Assembly (NCBI GenBank): GCA_002503825.1
Contig: DASP01000011.1
Coordinates: forward strand, 47,756-107,291
Direction of reading: 5' to 3'
DNA length: 59,536 nucleotides
Source: Methanoregulaceae archaeon UBA467
GTDB lineage: Archaea > Halobacteriota > Methanomicrobia > Methanomicrobiales > Methanospirillaceae
Part shown: positions 49,269-57,279 of the stretch, in pieces
Numbering within the stretch: the first letter of the stretch is position 1
How the letters are laid out: each line of letters begins with the position of its first letter
Notes under the pieces: model-generated
What the model saw: the letters and a program-made list of their open reading frames with translations, nothing else
What the model was told of the DNA's origin: nothing
The model's database searches: none
Program-made: the position numbers and the translations under genes

Positions 49269-49769
49269 AACAGGTGAGTGAAAAATACACTTTTTTTCGG
49301 TTTTTTTTGATCTATTATTATAACCTCTTCAAAAATACTGATACTACTAAAAAGAGGTCTGGTGAGGATACAGAATTACCCCAGCAGGTCCGGGGCCAGG
49401 TCCTCCACCGGGACAAATAACGAACCCTTGCGTTTGTATCCGGTGATGACTGAGGTAAGGGACCGCAGCGGAATGGTGTGCTTTTCGGTTGGTGCCACGT
49501 TCGTAAGTCGTGGTGATACTGAACGGCAAGAACAATCTACAACTTATGTTCATCGCACTGATGAATATTCACATAAAAGATTAATATTTACGTCCTTTTT
49601 TGACATTCATCCAAGCAAAAGGTTTTTCGTTATGTGAGATGACTAAAAATTGTTACCGAGGGTTCACTATAGATCAATAATTGAATGAGCCTTTTTCAGT
49701 CCGCCCGGCTATAATGTGGAATTTGATACGGATTTCCATACATGTGATCCAAATTAAGGAGGTAAAAAA
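49269..49769 (+). promoter_or_regulatory. Conserved spacer and upstream block of cassette B
   Basis: The first 130 bases (T-runs at 49290-49311, likely terminator, then the stretch to GGACAAATAACG at 49411) match 50748-50897 after the second gene. The remainder matches 47918-48287 before the first gene, including an imperfect TTCATC inverted repeat at 49549-49565, a TATA box and a leader. The cassette is thus bounded by copies of the same spacer on both sides. Confidence 0.65.
49549..49565. promoter_or_regulatory. TTCATC inverted-repeat operator candidate (cassette B)
   Basis: TTCATCGCACTGATGAA, same position as the cassette A site, with two mismatched arm positions. A TATA-like ACATAAAAG follows. 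Confidence 0.5.
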
Positions 49770-50747
49770 ATGAACACGAAACAGATAAAAATCACCAGTA
49801 TTGCCCTCGTTATTGCATCAATTGTTATTCTCGCGGGGTTTATCGCCTTCTATGGAATTGAAGCAGATGAAGGAAATATTCCCCCCGGAGTGGAAAATGT
49901 AACACGAATGCCGATAAAAGGTATTTACGAGAGAACCTCTCAGCCTGCTGAAGTTGCCAGCAACATTGCTTTTCCGATGGTTCCGGAAAAAATGGTTGTT
50001 TATAAAGTAAATCGGAATATTTCTGAAAATGAGTTGATTCAAATCGCTAATAATCTTGGCATTTCTGATGACTTATCTAAAAGTAGTCCTGGTTTTATCT
50101 ATATTGGACAGGATATTTATCAAATCAGTTCATATAAAGGAACAATAGTTTATCGCAATAGGACCTCTTTACCCGGTTATTCTCCGGATTACATTGATAC
50201 ACATCTCCCGAGCGACGTAGAAGCGAGAAAGATTGCAGATGAATTCCTTGATCAGCACAATCTCCGGCCGGAAGGTGCCGTATTTTACAGTACGACTCAT
50301 GATATCGGGCATTTCGTTTCCGGTGAGAACCAGGTCGAGGTGAAAAACTCAGAGTCGATTAATGTCTGGTATAAACACTGGGTTGATGATTACATGATCC
50401 TGACGGATAAACTGCATGTGGTGGTCGATGTGAATGGGGAGGTCAGAAAGATGTTCAGGGAATGGCCTGCGTACGAATCCTATAAGGAATTTTCTATTAT
50501 CGGGCCCGGGGAAGCCTTCGGATATCTCAAAGAAGCCGGGGTTTTCATACCGTCCTGGATGAAGACGCCGGAGAAGGCGACCGTCACCAATATATCCCTG
50601 GTCTACATCGACCAGACTATGACCGATGACTTAGATTACCTGATCCCGGTCTATTATTTCCAGGGTGAAGTGCAAGGCGACGGGACGTCAGCAACGTTTT
50701 ATCAATGCATCCCGGCCACACCGGAATTTGCTGCAGAAATAACCTAA
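49770..50747 (+). CDS. N-terminally membrane-anchored protein, LPSDEEAR family (copy 3, cassette B)
   Basis: 325 residues with AAGGAGG before the ATG. Membrane helix SIALVIASIVILAGFIAF. Family blocks: LPSDVEARKIADEFLDQHNL, TTHDIGHFVSGENQVEVKNS, INVWYKHWVDDYMILTDKL, VTNISLVYIDQT and the ending FYQCIPATPEFAAEIT. Compared with copy 2, the ends and the flanking DNA are nearly identical but the central 270 residues agree at only about half of positions by eye. That pattern fits gene conversion of the flanks or selection for diversity in the core. Confidence 0.82.
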   Translation: MNTKQIKITSIALVIASIVILAGFIAFYGIEADEGNIPPGVENVTRMPIKGIYERTSQPAEVASNIAFPMVPEKMVVYKVNRNISENELIQIANNLGISDDLSKSSPGFIYIGQDIYQISSYKGTIVYRNRTSLPGYSPDYIDTHLPSDVEARKIADEFLDQHNLRPEGAVFYSTTHDIGHFVSGENQVEVKNSESINVWYKHWVDDYMILTDKLHVVVDVNGEVRKMFREWPAYESYKEFSIIGPGEAFGYLKEAGVFIPSWMKTPEKATVTNISLVYIDQTMTDDLDYLIPVYYFQGEVQGDGTSATFYQCIPATPEFAAEIT

Positions 50748-51246
50748 AACAGGTGAGAGTAAAATACACTCTTTTTTCGTTTTTTCTGGTCTATTGTTAT
50801 CACCTCTTCAGAAATACTGATACTACTAAAAAGAGGTCTGGTGAGGATACAGAATTACCCCAGCAGGTCCGGGGCCAGGTCCTCCACCGGGACAAATAAC
50901 GGACCCTTGCGTTTGTATCCGGTGATGACCGGGGTAAGGGACCGCAGCGGGATGGTGTGAAGCGGCTGATCAACCCGACACCGCTGGTCAGGGCCAGGTT
51001 AAGATCCTCATCACCGAGAAAGAACCCCCTGCTGTCGAGGTCCGACCGGATGATCAGGCATTGCTTGGCATATAGGTACAGAAGAACAGAAGAAGATACG
51101 GTATATCATCTCGATGCCGGGGAGCTACTACGAGATCAGGTATGGATAATTGAAGGGAGGTGGAAAGGGGGGTGATTGAATTTTTAAAGTATATTTGTGT
51201 ATTTTTGAATTGATTCGGGAATTTTAAGCCACTATCTCATATCTCA
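50748..51246. other. Spacer after cassette B with repeat units and gene relic
   Basis: 499 bases. 50748-50897 repeats the spacer after cassette A, followed by GGACAAATAACGGACCC (50890) and GGACCGCAGCGGGATGG (50939). From 50957 the sequence reads either RLINPTPLVRARLR or, in another frame, QVKILITEKEPPAVEVRPDD, suggesting the end of a lost gene. No intact gene supported. Confidence 0.5.
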
Positions 51247-51714
51247 CTATAAATAAGGATTAACAAAGATTATTTCCCCAGTCTTGGCGTCAATTTTTAC
51301 TTCTCCACCCGCACATGTTCCAGGGATGACATAACCCTCAGGACAATCTCCTTCCCAATCCTTCGCAAATCCTGTCAATGTTACTATCCATACGCCCCCT
51401 CTCAATTGTGCTCTTGCAATGCCAGTCCAAGTTGCGGTTGGCCAAAGACCTTTTGCAATGCTTATCGCTTCATCCTTCGAAATCATTTTTGATGGTGAAG
51501 ATATATCAGGTTTTGAAAAATCCCGGAAATAACTACCGAATATCAGAAAACTGTCCGACGACAACAAGTCGGAAATTGATATAGTGGAGAACGTCGAACT
51601 CCGGTGGGCACCTAGATTGTAAATACTCGGCATCGCCTGAGCATATCCCGCTGTCAGGGTCAATGAAAGCATGAAAATTACGAAAATTTTCATAGCTTGT
51701 TTTCCTTGGTTCAT
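51247..51714 (-). CDS. Small secreted PepSY-like protein (paralogue 2 of 4)
   Basis: 155 residues. AAGGTGTGA precedes the ATG. Signal peptide MKIFVIFMLSLTLTAGYAQA, almost identical to its relatives. Mature blocks: ISKDEAISIAKGLWPTAT, RGGVWIVTLTG and VKIDAKTGEIIFVNPYL, a PepSY-like layout. Cysteines occur in DWEGDCPEGYVIPGTCAGG. Last gene of a three-gene tandem array; 24 bases after the next paralogue. Confidence 0.78.
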   Translation of the reverse strand: MNQGKQAMKIFVIFMLSLTLTAGYAQAMPSIYNLGAHRSSTFSTISISDLLSSDSFLIFGSYFRDFSKPDISSPSKMISKDEAISIAKGLWPTATWTGIARAQLRGGVWIVTLTGFAKDWEGDCPEGYVIPGTCAGGEVKIDAKTGEIIFVNPYL

Positions 51715-51738
51715 TTTAATTCACACCTTTGTTAAATT

Positions 51739-52185
51739 CTATAAATAATGCCTGATAGAAATTATTTCTCCGGTCATGGCATGGATTTTAACTATCCCGC
51801 CCGGTGTTCCGGGGCAAGCCAGCCAATCATCGCACTCTGAATATGAGCCTATAGTGACGGACCATACGCCACCAAACTTTTGTACTTTTGGTGTGCTGTA
51901 GATCTTTCCCGGAAAGCAACTCTCTGCAATATCAATCGCTTCATCGCGTGAAATGTAGTTAAGGGATGATACATCCGGCTTTGAAAAATCCCAGGAGCGA
52001 GAATTGCCGAATATCGAGAACAATTTCGAAGATAAAAAATCGTTAATGGATGGAGTGGTCTGACTCTGGAATCCAAAATTATGTAAATCCGGATACGCTT
52101 GGGCACAACCCGCTGTCATAGTCAATGAAAGCATGAAAATTACGGAAATTTTCATGGCTCTTTTTCTACAGGACCAAAAATTCAT
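51739..52185 (-). CDS. Small secreted PepSY-like protein (paralogue 3 of 4)
   Basis: 148 residues from the ATG at 52185, or 138 from the ATG at 52155 where the conserved signal peptide begins (MKISVIFMLSLTMTAGCAQA). Mature blocks: SRDEAIDIAESCFPGK, VQKFGGVWSVTIGSY and VKIHAMTGEIISIRHYL. It is closest to the 45459 copy at the N-terminal mature region (YPDLHNFGFQSQTTPSINDF). Starts four bases after the preceding paralogue stops, so co-transcribed and probably coupled. Confidence 0.77.
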   Translation of the reverse strand: MNFWSCRKRAMKISVIFMLSLTMTAGCAQAYPDLHNFGFQSQTTPSINDFLSSKLFSIFGNSRSWDFSKPDVSSLNYISRDEAIDIAESCFPGKIYSTPKVQKFGGVWSVTIGSYSECDDWLACPGTPGGIVKIHAMTGEIISIRHYL

Positions 52186-52189
52186 TGAA

Positions 52190-52636
52190 TTATATAATGT
52201 AATTAACAGAAACTATTTCCCCAGTTTCTGCGTCAACTCTCACAATACCGCCTGCTGGTATTGTATCACATCCAGCGTATGGGCACAATTTATATTCTCC
52301 CTTAATGGATACAATCCATTCTCCTTTGGTAGTCCGATGTACTTGTATCGGTCCGGTTAATGTAATTGACGGCCAAAGCGATTTCGCAATCTCAATTGCT
52401 TCCGATCTTGAGATAGAATTTGAAGAATATCCTGCCGGTAATAAAGAATCCTGTGACACAGAACTCCCAAACATCTTGGAAAACATCGAAGAAATGAAAT
52501 CCTGGACGGATGGTGTCGATGAACTCTGGGACCTGAAATCGTAGATACTCGGCAATGCCTGGGCATATCCGGCGGTCAGGGTTAATGAAAGCATGAAAAT
52601 TACGAAAATTTTCATGGCTTTTTTTCCTTGGTTCAT
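52190..52636 (-). CDS. Small secreted PepSY-like protein (paralogue 4 of 4)
   Basis: 148 residues from the ATG at 52636 behind GGGGGTGATAATA. Signal peptide MKIFVIFMLSLTLTAGYAQA. Mature blocks: SRSEAIEIAKSLWPS, TKGEWIVSIKGEY and VRVDAETGEIVSVNYII. Two Cys in KLCPYAGCDTIPAGG. First gene of the tandem array; its promoter region matches that of the 45459 copy. PepSY domains usually inhibit or chaperone secreted peptidases; here a secreted ligand-binding role is only inference. Confidence 0.78.
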   Translation of the reverse strand: MNQGKKAMKIFVIFMLSLTLTAGYAQALPSIYDFRSQSSSTPSVQDFISSMFSKMFGSSVSQDSLLPAGYSSNSISRSEAIEIAKSLWPSITLTGPIQVHRTTKGEWIVSIKGEYKLCPYAGCDTIPAGGIVRVDAETGEIVSVNYII

Positions 52637-52838
52637 TATTATCACCCCCTTATTAAAATGTTAAAATATAAAAAATAAGGTGAACGATGAAGTTATAGGA
52701 TCACAAACAGCGGACCCTTTACCCCCAATTTTAAATCTCCCCATTCCCCCGATACAGTCACGCCAAAATACTCCTTTTACCAAATAACATCCTGTCTACC
52801 ATAATTCCCGGGAACGCTGGTAGCAGGAGTGTCAAACA

Positions 52839-53342
52839 ATGGCAGACTTTATTGAACAGACCGTCACCAGGACGGCAGTGCGGAACCTGGCCGTCCCCAT
52901 CGCGGACGTGTCATCTTTCAACACCATCGTTTCCGAAGTCATCGCGACCAACCCGTTCGGATGTACCGGATACGATGTCGGGGGAATACCGCAGGACGCG
53001 GTGATCAAGAGCAAGGAGGCCTACGTTGCCAAGGTCCTCTACGAGGACAACGAGGCAAAGACCGTCGGGAACGCAACCGCAAAGTGCCCGACCGTCGCAG
53101 CCTTCAACACCGCTGTCGCAAACATCCTTGCGAACACGGCCCTTGCAACCGCAATGGGCGGAGACCCGGTCCGTGATACCGACGGGGAAAGCTATTCGGC
53201 AACCCTGAAGTGCCACGACTCCAGCGGGGAGATCTACTACGTGAGCTTTTCCAGGGACAGCGTCCGGGTATCATCCTACTCTGACAACGCCATCGTGGCG
53301 ACCGTCGAGGCATGGGCTGACACCGTCCCGGCACTGGCCTGA
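52839..53342 (+). CDS. Hypothetical protein, possible mobile-element structural protein
   Basis: 167 residues, AGGAG nine bases before the ATG. No signal peptide. Ala/Val/Thr-rich with the sequence NPFGCTGYDVGGIPQDAVIKS and a repeated theme FNTIVSEVIATNPF / FNTAVANILANTAL, and a beta-rich end (YSATLKCHDSSGEIYYVSF). GC-rich codon use differs from the AT-rich genes around it and matches the two small genes downstream. It reads like a virus or plasmid structural protein, but I do not recognise a family. Confidence 0.65.
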   Translation: MADFIEQTVTRTAVRNLAVPIADVSSFNTIVSEVIATNPFGCTGYDVGGIPQDAVIKSKEAYVAKVLYEDNEAKTVGNATAKCPTVAAFNTAVANILANTALATAMGGDPVRDTDGESYSATLKCHDSSGEIYYVSFSRDSVRVSSYSDNAIVATVEAWADTVPALA

Positions 53343-53366
53343 AGATCACCTCATGACGGGGGCAGG

Positions 53367-53382
53367 GGGGCGATAGCCCCCT
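53367..53382. terminator. GC hairpin between mobile-element-like genes
   Basis: GGGGGC-GATA-GCCCCC, a six-base perfect stem with tetraloop, 24 bases after the previous stop, followed by a pyrimidine-rich stretch with five T (53396-53401). Could be a terminator or mRNA-processing hairpin. Confidence 0.55.
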
Positions 53383-53424
53383 CGGGCTCTCCCTCTTTTT
53401 CTCCCGTCGTTCTGGGGAGCGATT

Positions 53425-53616
53425 ATGGAAAATCCTGATATTGTAGTCATCATCCTCGCCGTCGTGCTGCCGGTATATCCTGCCCTCTGGACCATTTACC
53501 AGAAGATCGGGCAGTATGACGCCGTATGCGCCGACTTTGAACGGCTGAAGGATGAGCACCGGAAAAATCACTACGTGGAGCATCAGCATGGAACAAGAAC
53601 TCATCACGATCATTGA
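53425..53616 (+). CDS. Small single-helix membrane protein
   Basis: 63 residues: a hydrophobic segment (IVVIILAVVLPVYPALWTIY) and a charged His-rich tail (RKNHYVEHQHGTRTHHDH). Size and layout resemble holin-like or accessory membrane proteins of small viruses and plasmids. Overlaps the next gene by 29 bases in another frame, a compact arrangement typical of mobile elements. Confidence 0.5.
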   Translation: MENPDIVVIILAVVLPVYPALWTIYQKIGQYDAVCADFERLKDEHRKNHYVEHQHGTRTHHDH

Positions 53617-53833
53617 ACTGTTCGCCACCGCTATCCTGGCACTGTTCGCTTATATCCAGAACCGACAGAAGAACACGATCCAGGCCGAAAACGCACAGGT
53701 TGTCGCCTTCTTCGACCCGGCTGATGAATCGGTCAGTACCGCACCGGCCAGTGTGCCGGGCAGGTCCTACAAGATGGGCACTGCAACAAAGCGGTGGCTG
53801 ACGTTCGACCACTCCTCCGAGGAGCGTTCATGA
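53588..53833 (+). CDS. Small single-helix membrane protein
   Basis: 81 residues from the ATG at 53588 with GGAG 11 bases before. N-terminal helix (LITIIELFATAILALFAYI), then a charged segment (QNRQKNTIQAENAQVVAFFD) and a Ser/Pro/Lys tail. No family recognised. Part of a three-gene block with the two preceding genes. Confidence 0.5.
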   Translation: MEQELITIIELFATAILALFAYIQNRQKNTIQAENAQVVAFFDPADESVSTAPASVPGRSYKMGTATKRWLTFDHSSEERS

Positions 53834-54358
53834 TGACGAGTGAGTCTTGTGCGGCAGGTCATAATTTTTGCAGTTATCATTTTCATAATTTCTGCGCTGG
53901 GCAATTATTGAACCGATTTCAAGGCCAATGCTCGGGAATTCAACCCCATCCCCACCCGTTCCCTGGCGGCTCTTTTAAAATGTTAGAATTCAACCAATTT
54001 AACATTCCCTTATCAAGGTTGGATCGATATTTACATTCGACGTTAAACTCTTCTTTTGTTGGTAAATATCTCAATACATAATCAGGATTCATGCTGCTCT
54101 CAACATAACGATCCTGATTTGCCTGCCAAGAGTGTGTTTGCCCAACAATGGAAAAATATCGTTCATCAAATAGACGTAATCCCAATCATTACATTAAGGT
54201 CTGTTCGTCACTGTTTGTTTTATTATTCGAATAATTACCGCTCTTTTCATTGTCCCTCTCACTGAAAACCCATCCCTCACCCTCATTTCAATACATCTAT
54301 ATCCTCCCCCGAATATCATTCTCCATTTATTCCGGAATACTCCGGCGGAGATGATCGT
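53834..54358. other. Region with nuclease fragment and AT-rich spacer
   Basis: 525 bases. The left half carries the minus-strand nuclease relic (listed separately). The right half is AT- and pyrimidine-rich with no gene, and includes the promoter of the PEGA protein gene. Confidence 0.5.
53940..54185 (-). pseudogene. Fragment of a PD-(D/E)XK-like nuclease
   Basis: A frame preceded by a stop, with only a TTG as possible start, reads FDERYFSIVGQTHSWQANQD, then RYVESSMNPDYVLRYLPTKE and EFNVECKYRSNLDKGMLNWL before losing resemblance. The Asp of NPDY and the E-x-K of VECKYRS match the PD-(D/E)XK active site of restriction-like nucleases, followed by the S-N-L and W-L core. The N-terminal and C-terminal parts expected of the family are missing, so it is a truncated relic. 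Confidence 0.6.
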
Positions 54359-56866
54359 ATGATCAAAAAACGAACGCTCTTCATCACATTCCTGATCCTG
54401 GCCCTGTGCGCCTGCTGCCTTCCCGCGGGAGCCACGCTCCCTTCTTACAGCTTCCGCGGGTCGGTGATCGGCGTTTCAGAATCCGACAACACCGTCACCA
54501 TCCTCGCAACTCATAAGTGGGGCTGCGTATACGACGGGAGGGAGAACCCATGTTCCTGGATATCAATGACCCCGAAAATGCTTACCGGCACCGTGCCCGA
54601 TCATAAGGTCTTTGACCATCTCGGGAAAGGATCGTCCGTAATGGCCGGGAGCATCGGGACACAGGGGGAGAGATGGATCAGTATCGGGATCCTGACACCC
54701 CCTTATTCATCGGAGCCGCTCAATGCGACCGACCTGTTTGGTGAGCTGGGCCTGCTCCGTGCACCGCTGGTCGCAGGATACGCCCTGGATGTCGAGACGC
54801 AACCCGACTGCGGGGACTGTTCCGGTGCGATCTGCACGGCACAGGCGGTAAATGTTACGATCTCCCGGAACGGTGCGGAGGTATGGAGCGGGACCCTCCT
54901 CCCCGGTGAGGAGGCCGCATACACGGATCCTGCAGACGGGTCAGGTCTCTCTGTCCTATTCGTTTCCGGGCAGGCATCGGCAAACCTCTGCCCTGACACG
55001 CCTCCCGGGATGACGGGGATCCAGCCTACCTCGGTCTTCATCGTCCATGCCACCGGGGCAGGTCCCGGTCCCACCCCAACGAGGACTCCGATCTCCTCCG
55101 GGGTGCTCAGCGTTTTCTCTATCCCGTCCGGGGCAACCATCCTCCTTGACGGGGCGGCAGCGGGTTCAACCCCGGGAACGATCTCCGGCATCGATCCAGG
55201 CGTGTATAGTCTTGTCCTCGCAAAGGAAGGGTATGCCCCGTATGAAAGATACGTGACCATCACTGCCGGAAAACCGACCTCCGTAACCGCGACCCTCACT
55301 CCTGCCTACGGGAGCCTGCGCATCCAGTCCTCGCCATCGGGAGCATCGGTCTTCCTGGATGGAGAACCGGAAGGGGCGACCCCGCTCGTCGAGAAAGATC
55401 TTGAGCCCGGAGAACACGCGGTCTCGTTATCGAAGACAGGGTATGAGACAGTCAACCGCACGGCAACGGTGGTCGCCGGGCAGGAGAAGTTCCTCTTCGT
55501 GACGCTGCCAAAGAAAGGCGACGGTCCGGAGAAGATAGATGCGTTCATCTCGGCACTTGAACGGGAAGGATTCACCGTCCAGGAGGGGAAGTTCGAGGTG
55601 TTCGACGTACTTGCCATGTATGATGCGCAAATCATCCCGAGCTGTTACGGCAACAACCCGAGCACCCCCTACCTCACCTACAAGCTCCCGGGATATCCCG
55701 GTCTTGCCCAGGGGGGCAGGGTCTCCGATGCTCCCATCAGGCCGGACAACAAGGGTCTCTGGCTGGATTACTTCATGGAACCCGATGAGGCGATCATCTT
55801 CGTGGGAACCACGCCCCCCGAAGTAAAATACTTCAGCTACCGGAGTTATATCGGGACACGCTGGTTCGATGAACTGGGTGACTTCTCCAGGATCTTCGCA
55901 AGCCTCGGGGATACCGTCAACAATTACCGTATCAAGACCGGCAACATGCCAGGCCAGATCTCATCGGGTCCCTACCAGAAACCGGTCATGATCATCACTA
56001 CCGGAGACAGGGGTACGAATGAACTGGTACGGAAAGCCGCCCTCCGTGCAGGATATTCCACGAACATGATAAACGATGACATCATCCCGTCCGGTCTCAT
56101 CAGGATGGGACTGGCGAACACCTCGGATACCATCGCGTTCATACACCGGCTCGCCTTCTTTGCAAACGAGACGCTCGGGATGGAGTATATAAACAGCACT
56201 CCCGGCCACGTCTTCAGGATAACCCCCAACATCACCTACACCGCACAACCCTACGGCGTGCCTCATCTCCTCGTCAGGGGAACGGGCGACGCCCAGGAAC
56301 TCAACTTCCTGGATGACCAGGAAACGCTCCGGGAGGCCATCATCGACCGGCATGGAGACGGGATGGGAGTCTCCGGCAACAAAACCGAAATCTGGGTCCT
56401 CGAAGGGTTCGATTCGCTCCAGCGGGAAACCGATGCACTGGGTGATAACCGGGATGCACTCTACCTGCGAAACGGGGATTACCTCCTTGGAGATGATGAC
56501 TTCCTCATCGTATATGGTGTCAACCATCAGGCAACCGGGAAGGTGCTGTACACGAATATCGCCGTCTATGGAACAGAGGCATTGAACGGCGTCGTCGCAG
56601 TTACCGATGCCGATATCGCAGGTTCGGCGAACTCCTACCTGCCGGGGAACCCCAGTGCCGATCTCTTCTACGTGTGGAAGTTCGCACGGCACTGCAACGG
56701 GGAGGCGGGATGCACCGAGGTTCCGTGCTGCTGTGGAGGCCTTGGGATTCCCGAAAACGTCCCTGTCCGTATCGCGTTCAGGACATACGTCGAGGAGGAG
56801 ACCGGTATCGGGCCGGTTTGCAACGAGATCCTCTACGACCAGGCGATCCATTTCTCACCGGTATGA
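54359..56866 (+). CDS. Secreted PEGA-domain surface protein
   Basis: 835 residues. Signal peptide (TLFITFLILALCACCLPAGA). An N-terminal beta domain with paired Cys (CVYDGRENPC, CGDCSGAIC) is followed by a Pro/Thr linker and two PEGA domains at about 249-316 (GVLSVFSIPSGATILLDG) and 317-388 (SLRIQSSPSGASVFLDGEPEG). A long C-terminal domain of about 440 residues follows, with KIDAFISALEREGFTVQEG, LWLDYFMEPDEAIIFVGTTP and DFLIVYGVNHQATGKVLYTN. A Cys-rich stretch (CNGEAGCTEVPCCCGG) lies near 780. GC-rich codon use differs from the genes on both sides, suggesting separate origin. Function unknown; surface location likely. Confidence 0.82.
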   Translation: MIKKRTLFITFLILALCACCLPAGATLPSYSFRGSVIGVSESDNTVTILATHKWGCVYDGRENPCSWISMTPKMLTGTVPDHKVFDHLGKGSSVMAGSIGTQGERWISIGILTPPYSSEPLNATDLFGELGLLRAPLVAGYALDVETQPDCGDCSGAICTAQAVNVTISRNGAEVWSGTLLPGEEAAYTDPADGSGLSVLFVSGQASANLCPDTPPGMTGIQPTSVFIVHATGAGPGPTPTRTPISSGVLSVFSIPSGATILLDGAAAGSTPGTISGIDPGVYSLVLAKEGYAPYERYVTITAGKPTSVTATLTPAYGSLRIQSSPSGASVFLDGEPEGATPLVEKDLEPGEHAVSLSKTGYETVNRTATVVAGQEKFLFVTLPKKGDGPEKIDAFISALEREGFTVQEGKFEVFDVLAMYDAQIIPSCYGNNPSTPYLTYKLPGYPGLAQGGRVSDAPIRPDNKGLWLDYFMEPDEAIIFVGTTPPEVKYFSYRSYIGTRWFDELGDFSRIFASLGDTVNNYRIKTGNMPGQISSGPYQKPVMIITTGDRGTNELVRKAALRAGYSTNMINDDIIPSGLIRMGLANTSDTIAFIHRLAFFANETLGMEYINSTPGHVFRITPNITYTAQPYGVPHLLVRGTGDAQELNFLDDQETLREAIIDRHGDGMGVSGNKTEIWVLEGFDSLQRETDALGDNRDALYLRNGDYLLGDDDFLIVYGVNHQATGKVLYTNIAVYGTEALNGVVAVTDADIAGSANSYLPGNPSADLFYVWKFARHCNGEAGCTEVPCCCGGLGIPENVPVRIAFRTYVEEETGIGPVCNEILYDQAIHFSPV

Positions 56867-57279
56867 AATGCTCCCTTTCATCCCTTTTTACCCGAATAAA
56901 ATTTGCACGTTTTCCCAGGCGGATGACGTGATGCCTGATTCGCTTGGGTTTGTTGTACTGAGTATCGGGTCCGGGTCCGGGACGTTCTATGCACGGTCGG
57001 GAAGTATGGCGGGCATCGGTCCTGGCGGTGAGCTGGGGTATATGAACGGTGTATCTGAGATGTTGTCGGTAGGTGGGCGGTTTGAGCTGGATGGCGGGGT
57101 GCAGTGGAGTTCGTTTTCGGGGGTGAGTGGAGGGTGAGAAATCATAATTAAAAATTCGTTGTTAAAAGGGGGAGTAATCTGTTAAAACGGTAAAAATATT
57201 TTAAATCTAAATTTTTTACTCAATCATCTAATTTTGCAAATATTTATTTAAGCTATCGATTATTCCCTATGAAACGAAC
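56867..57279. other. Intergenic region with a coding relic
   Basis: 413 bases. 56918-57137 reads ADDVMPDSLGFVVLSIGSGS, then GTFYARSGSMAGIGPGGELG and a Gly-rich end, without a start codon of its own. It may be the C-terminal remnant of another surface protein. From 57138 the sequence is AT-rich with T-runs and a TATA-like AAATATTTATTTAAG (57238-57252) about 30 bases before the next gene. Confidence 0.4.

Noticed and set aside
55961..56851. Minus-strand frame of 296 residues
   Set aside because: Antisense shadow of the PEGA protein gene, which has signal peptide and recognised domains.
56607..57137. 176-residue frame overlapping the end of the PEGA gene
   Set aside because: First half is an out-of-frame shadow of the PEGA gene; only the part after 56918 has coding character and is noted as a relic.
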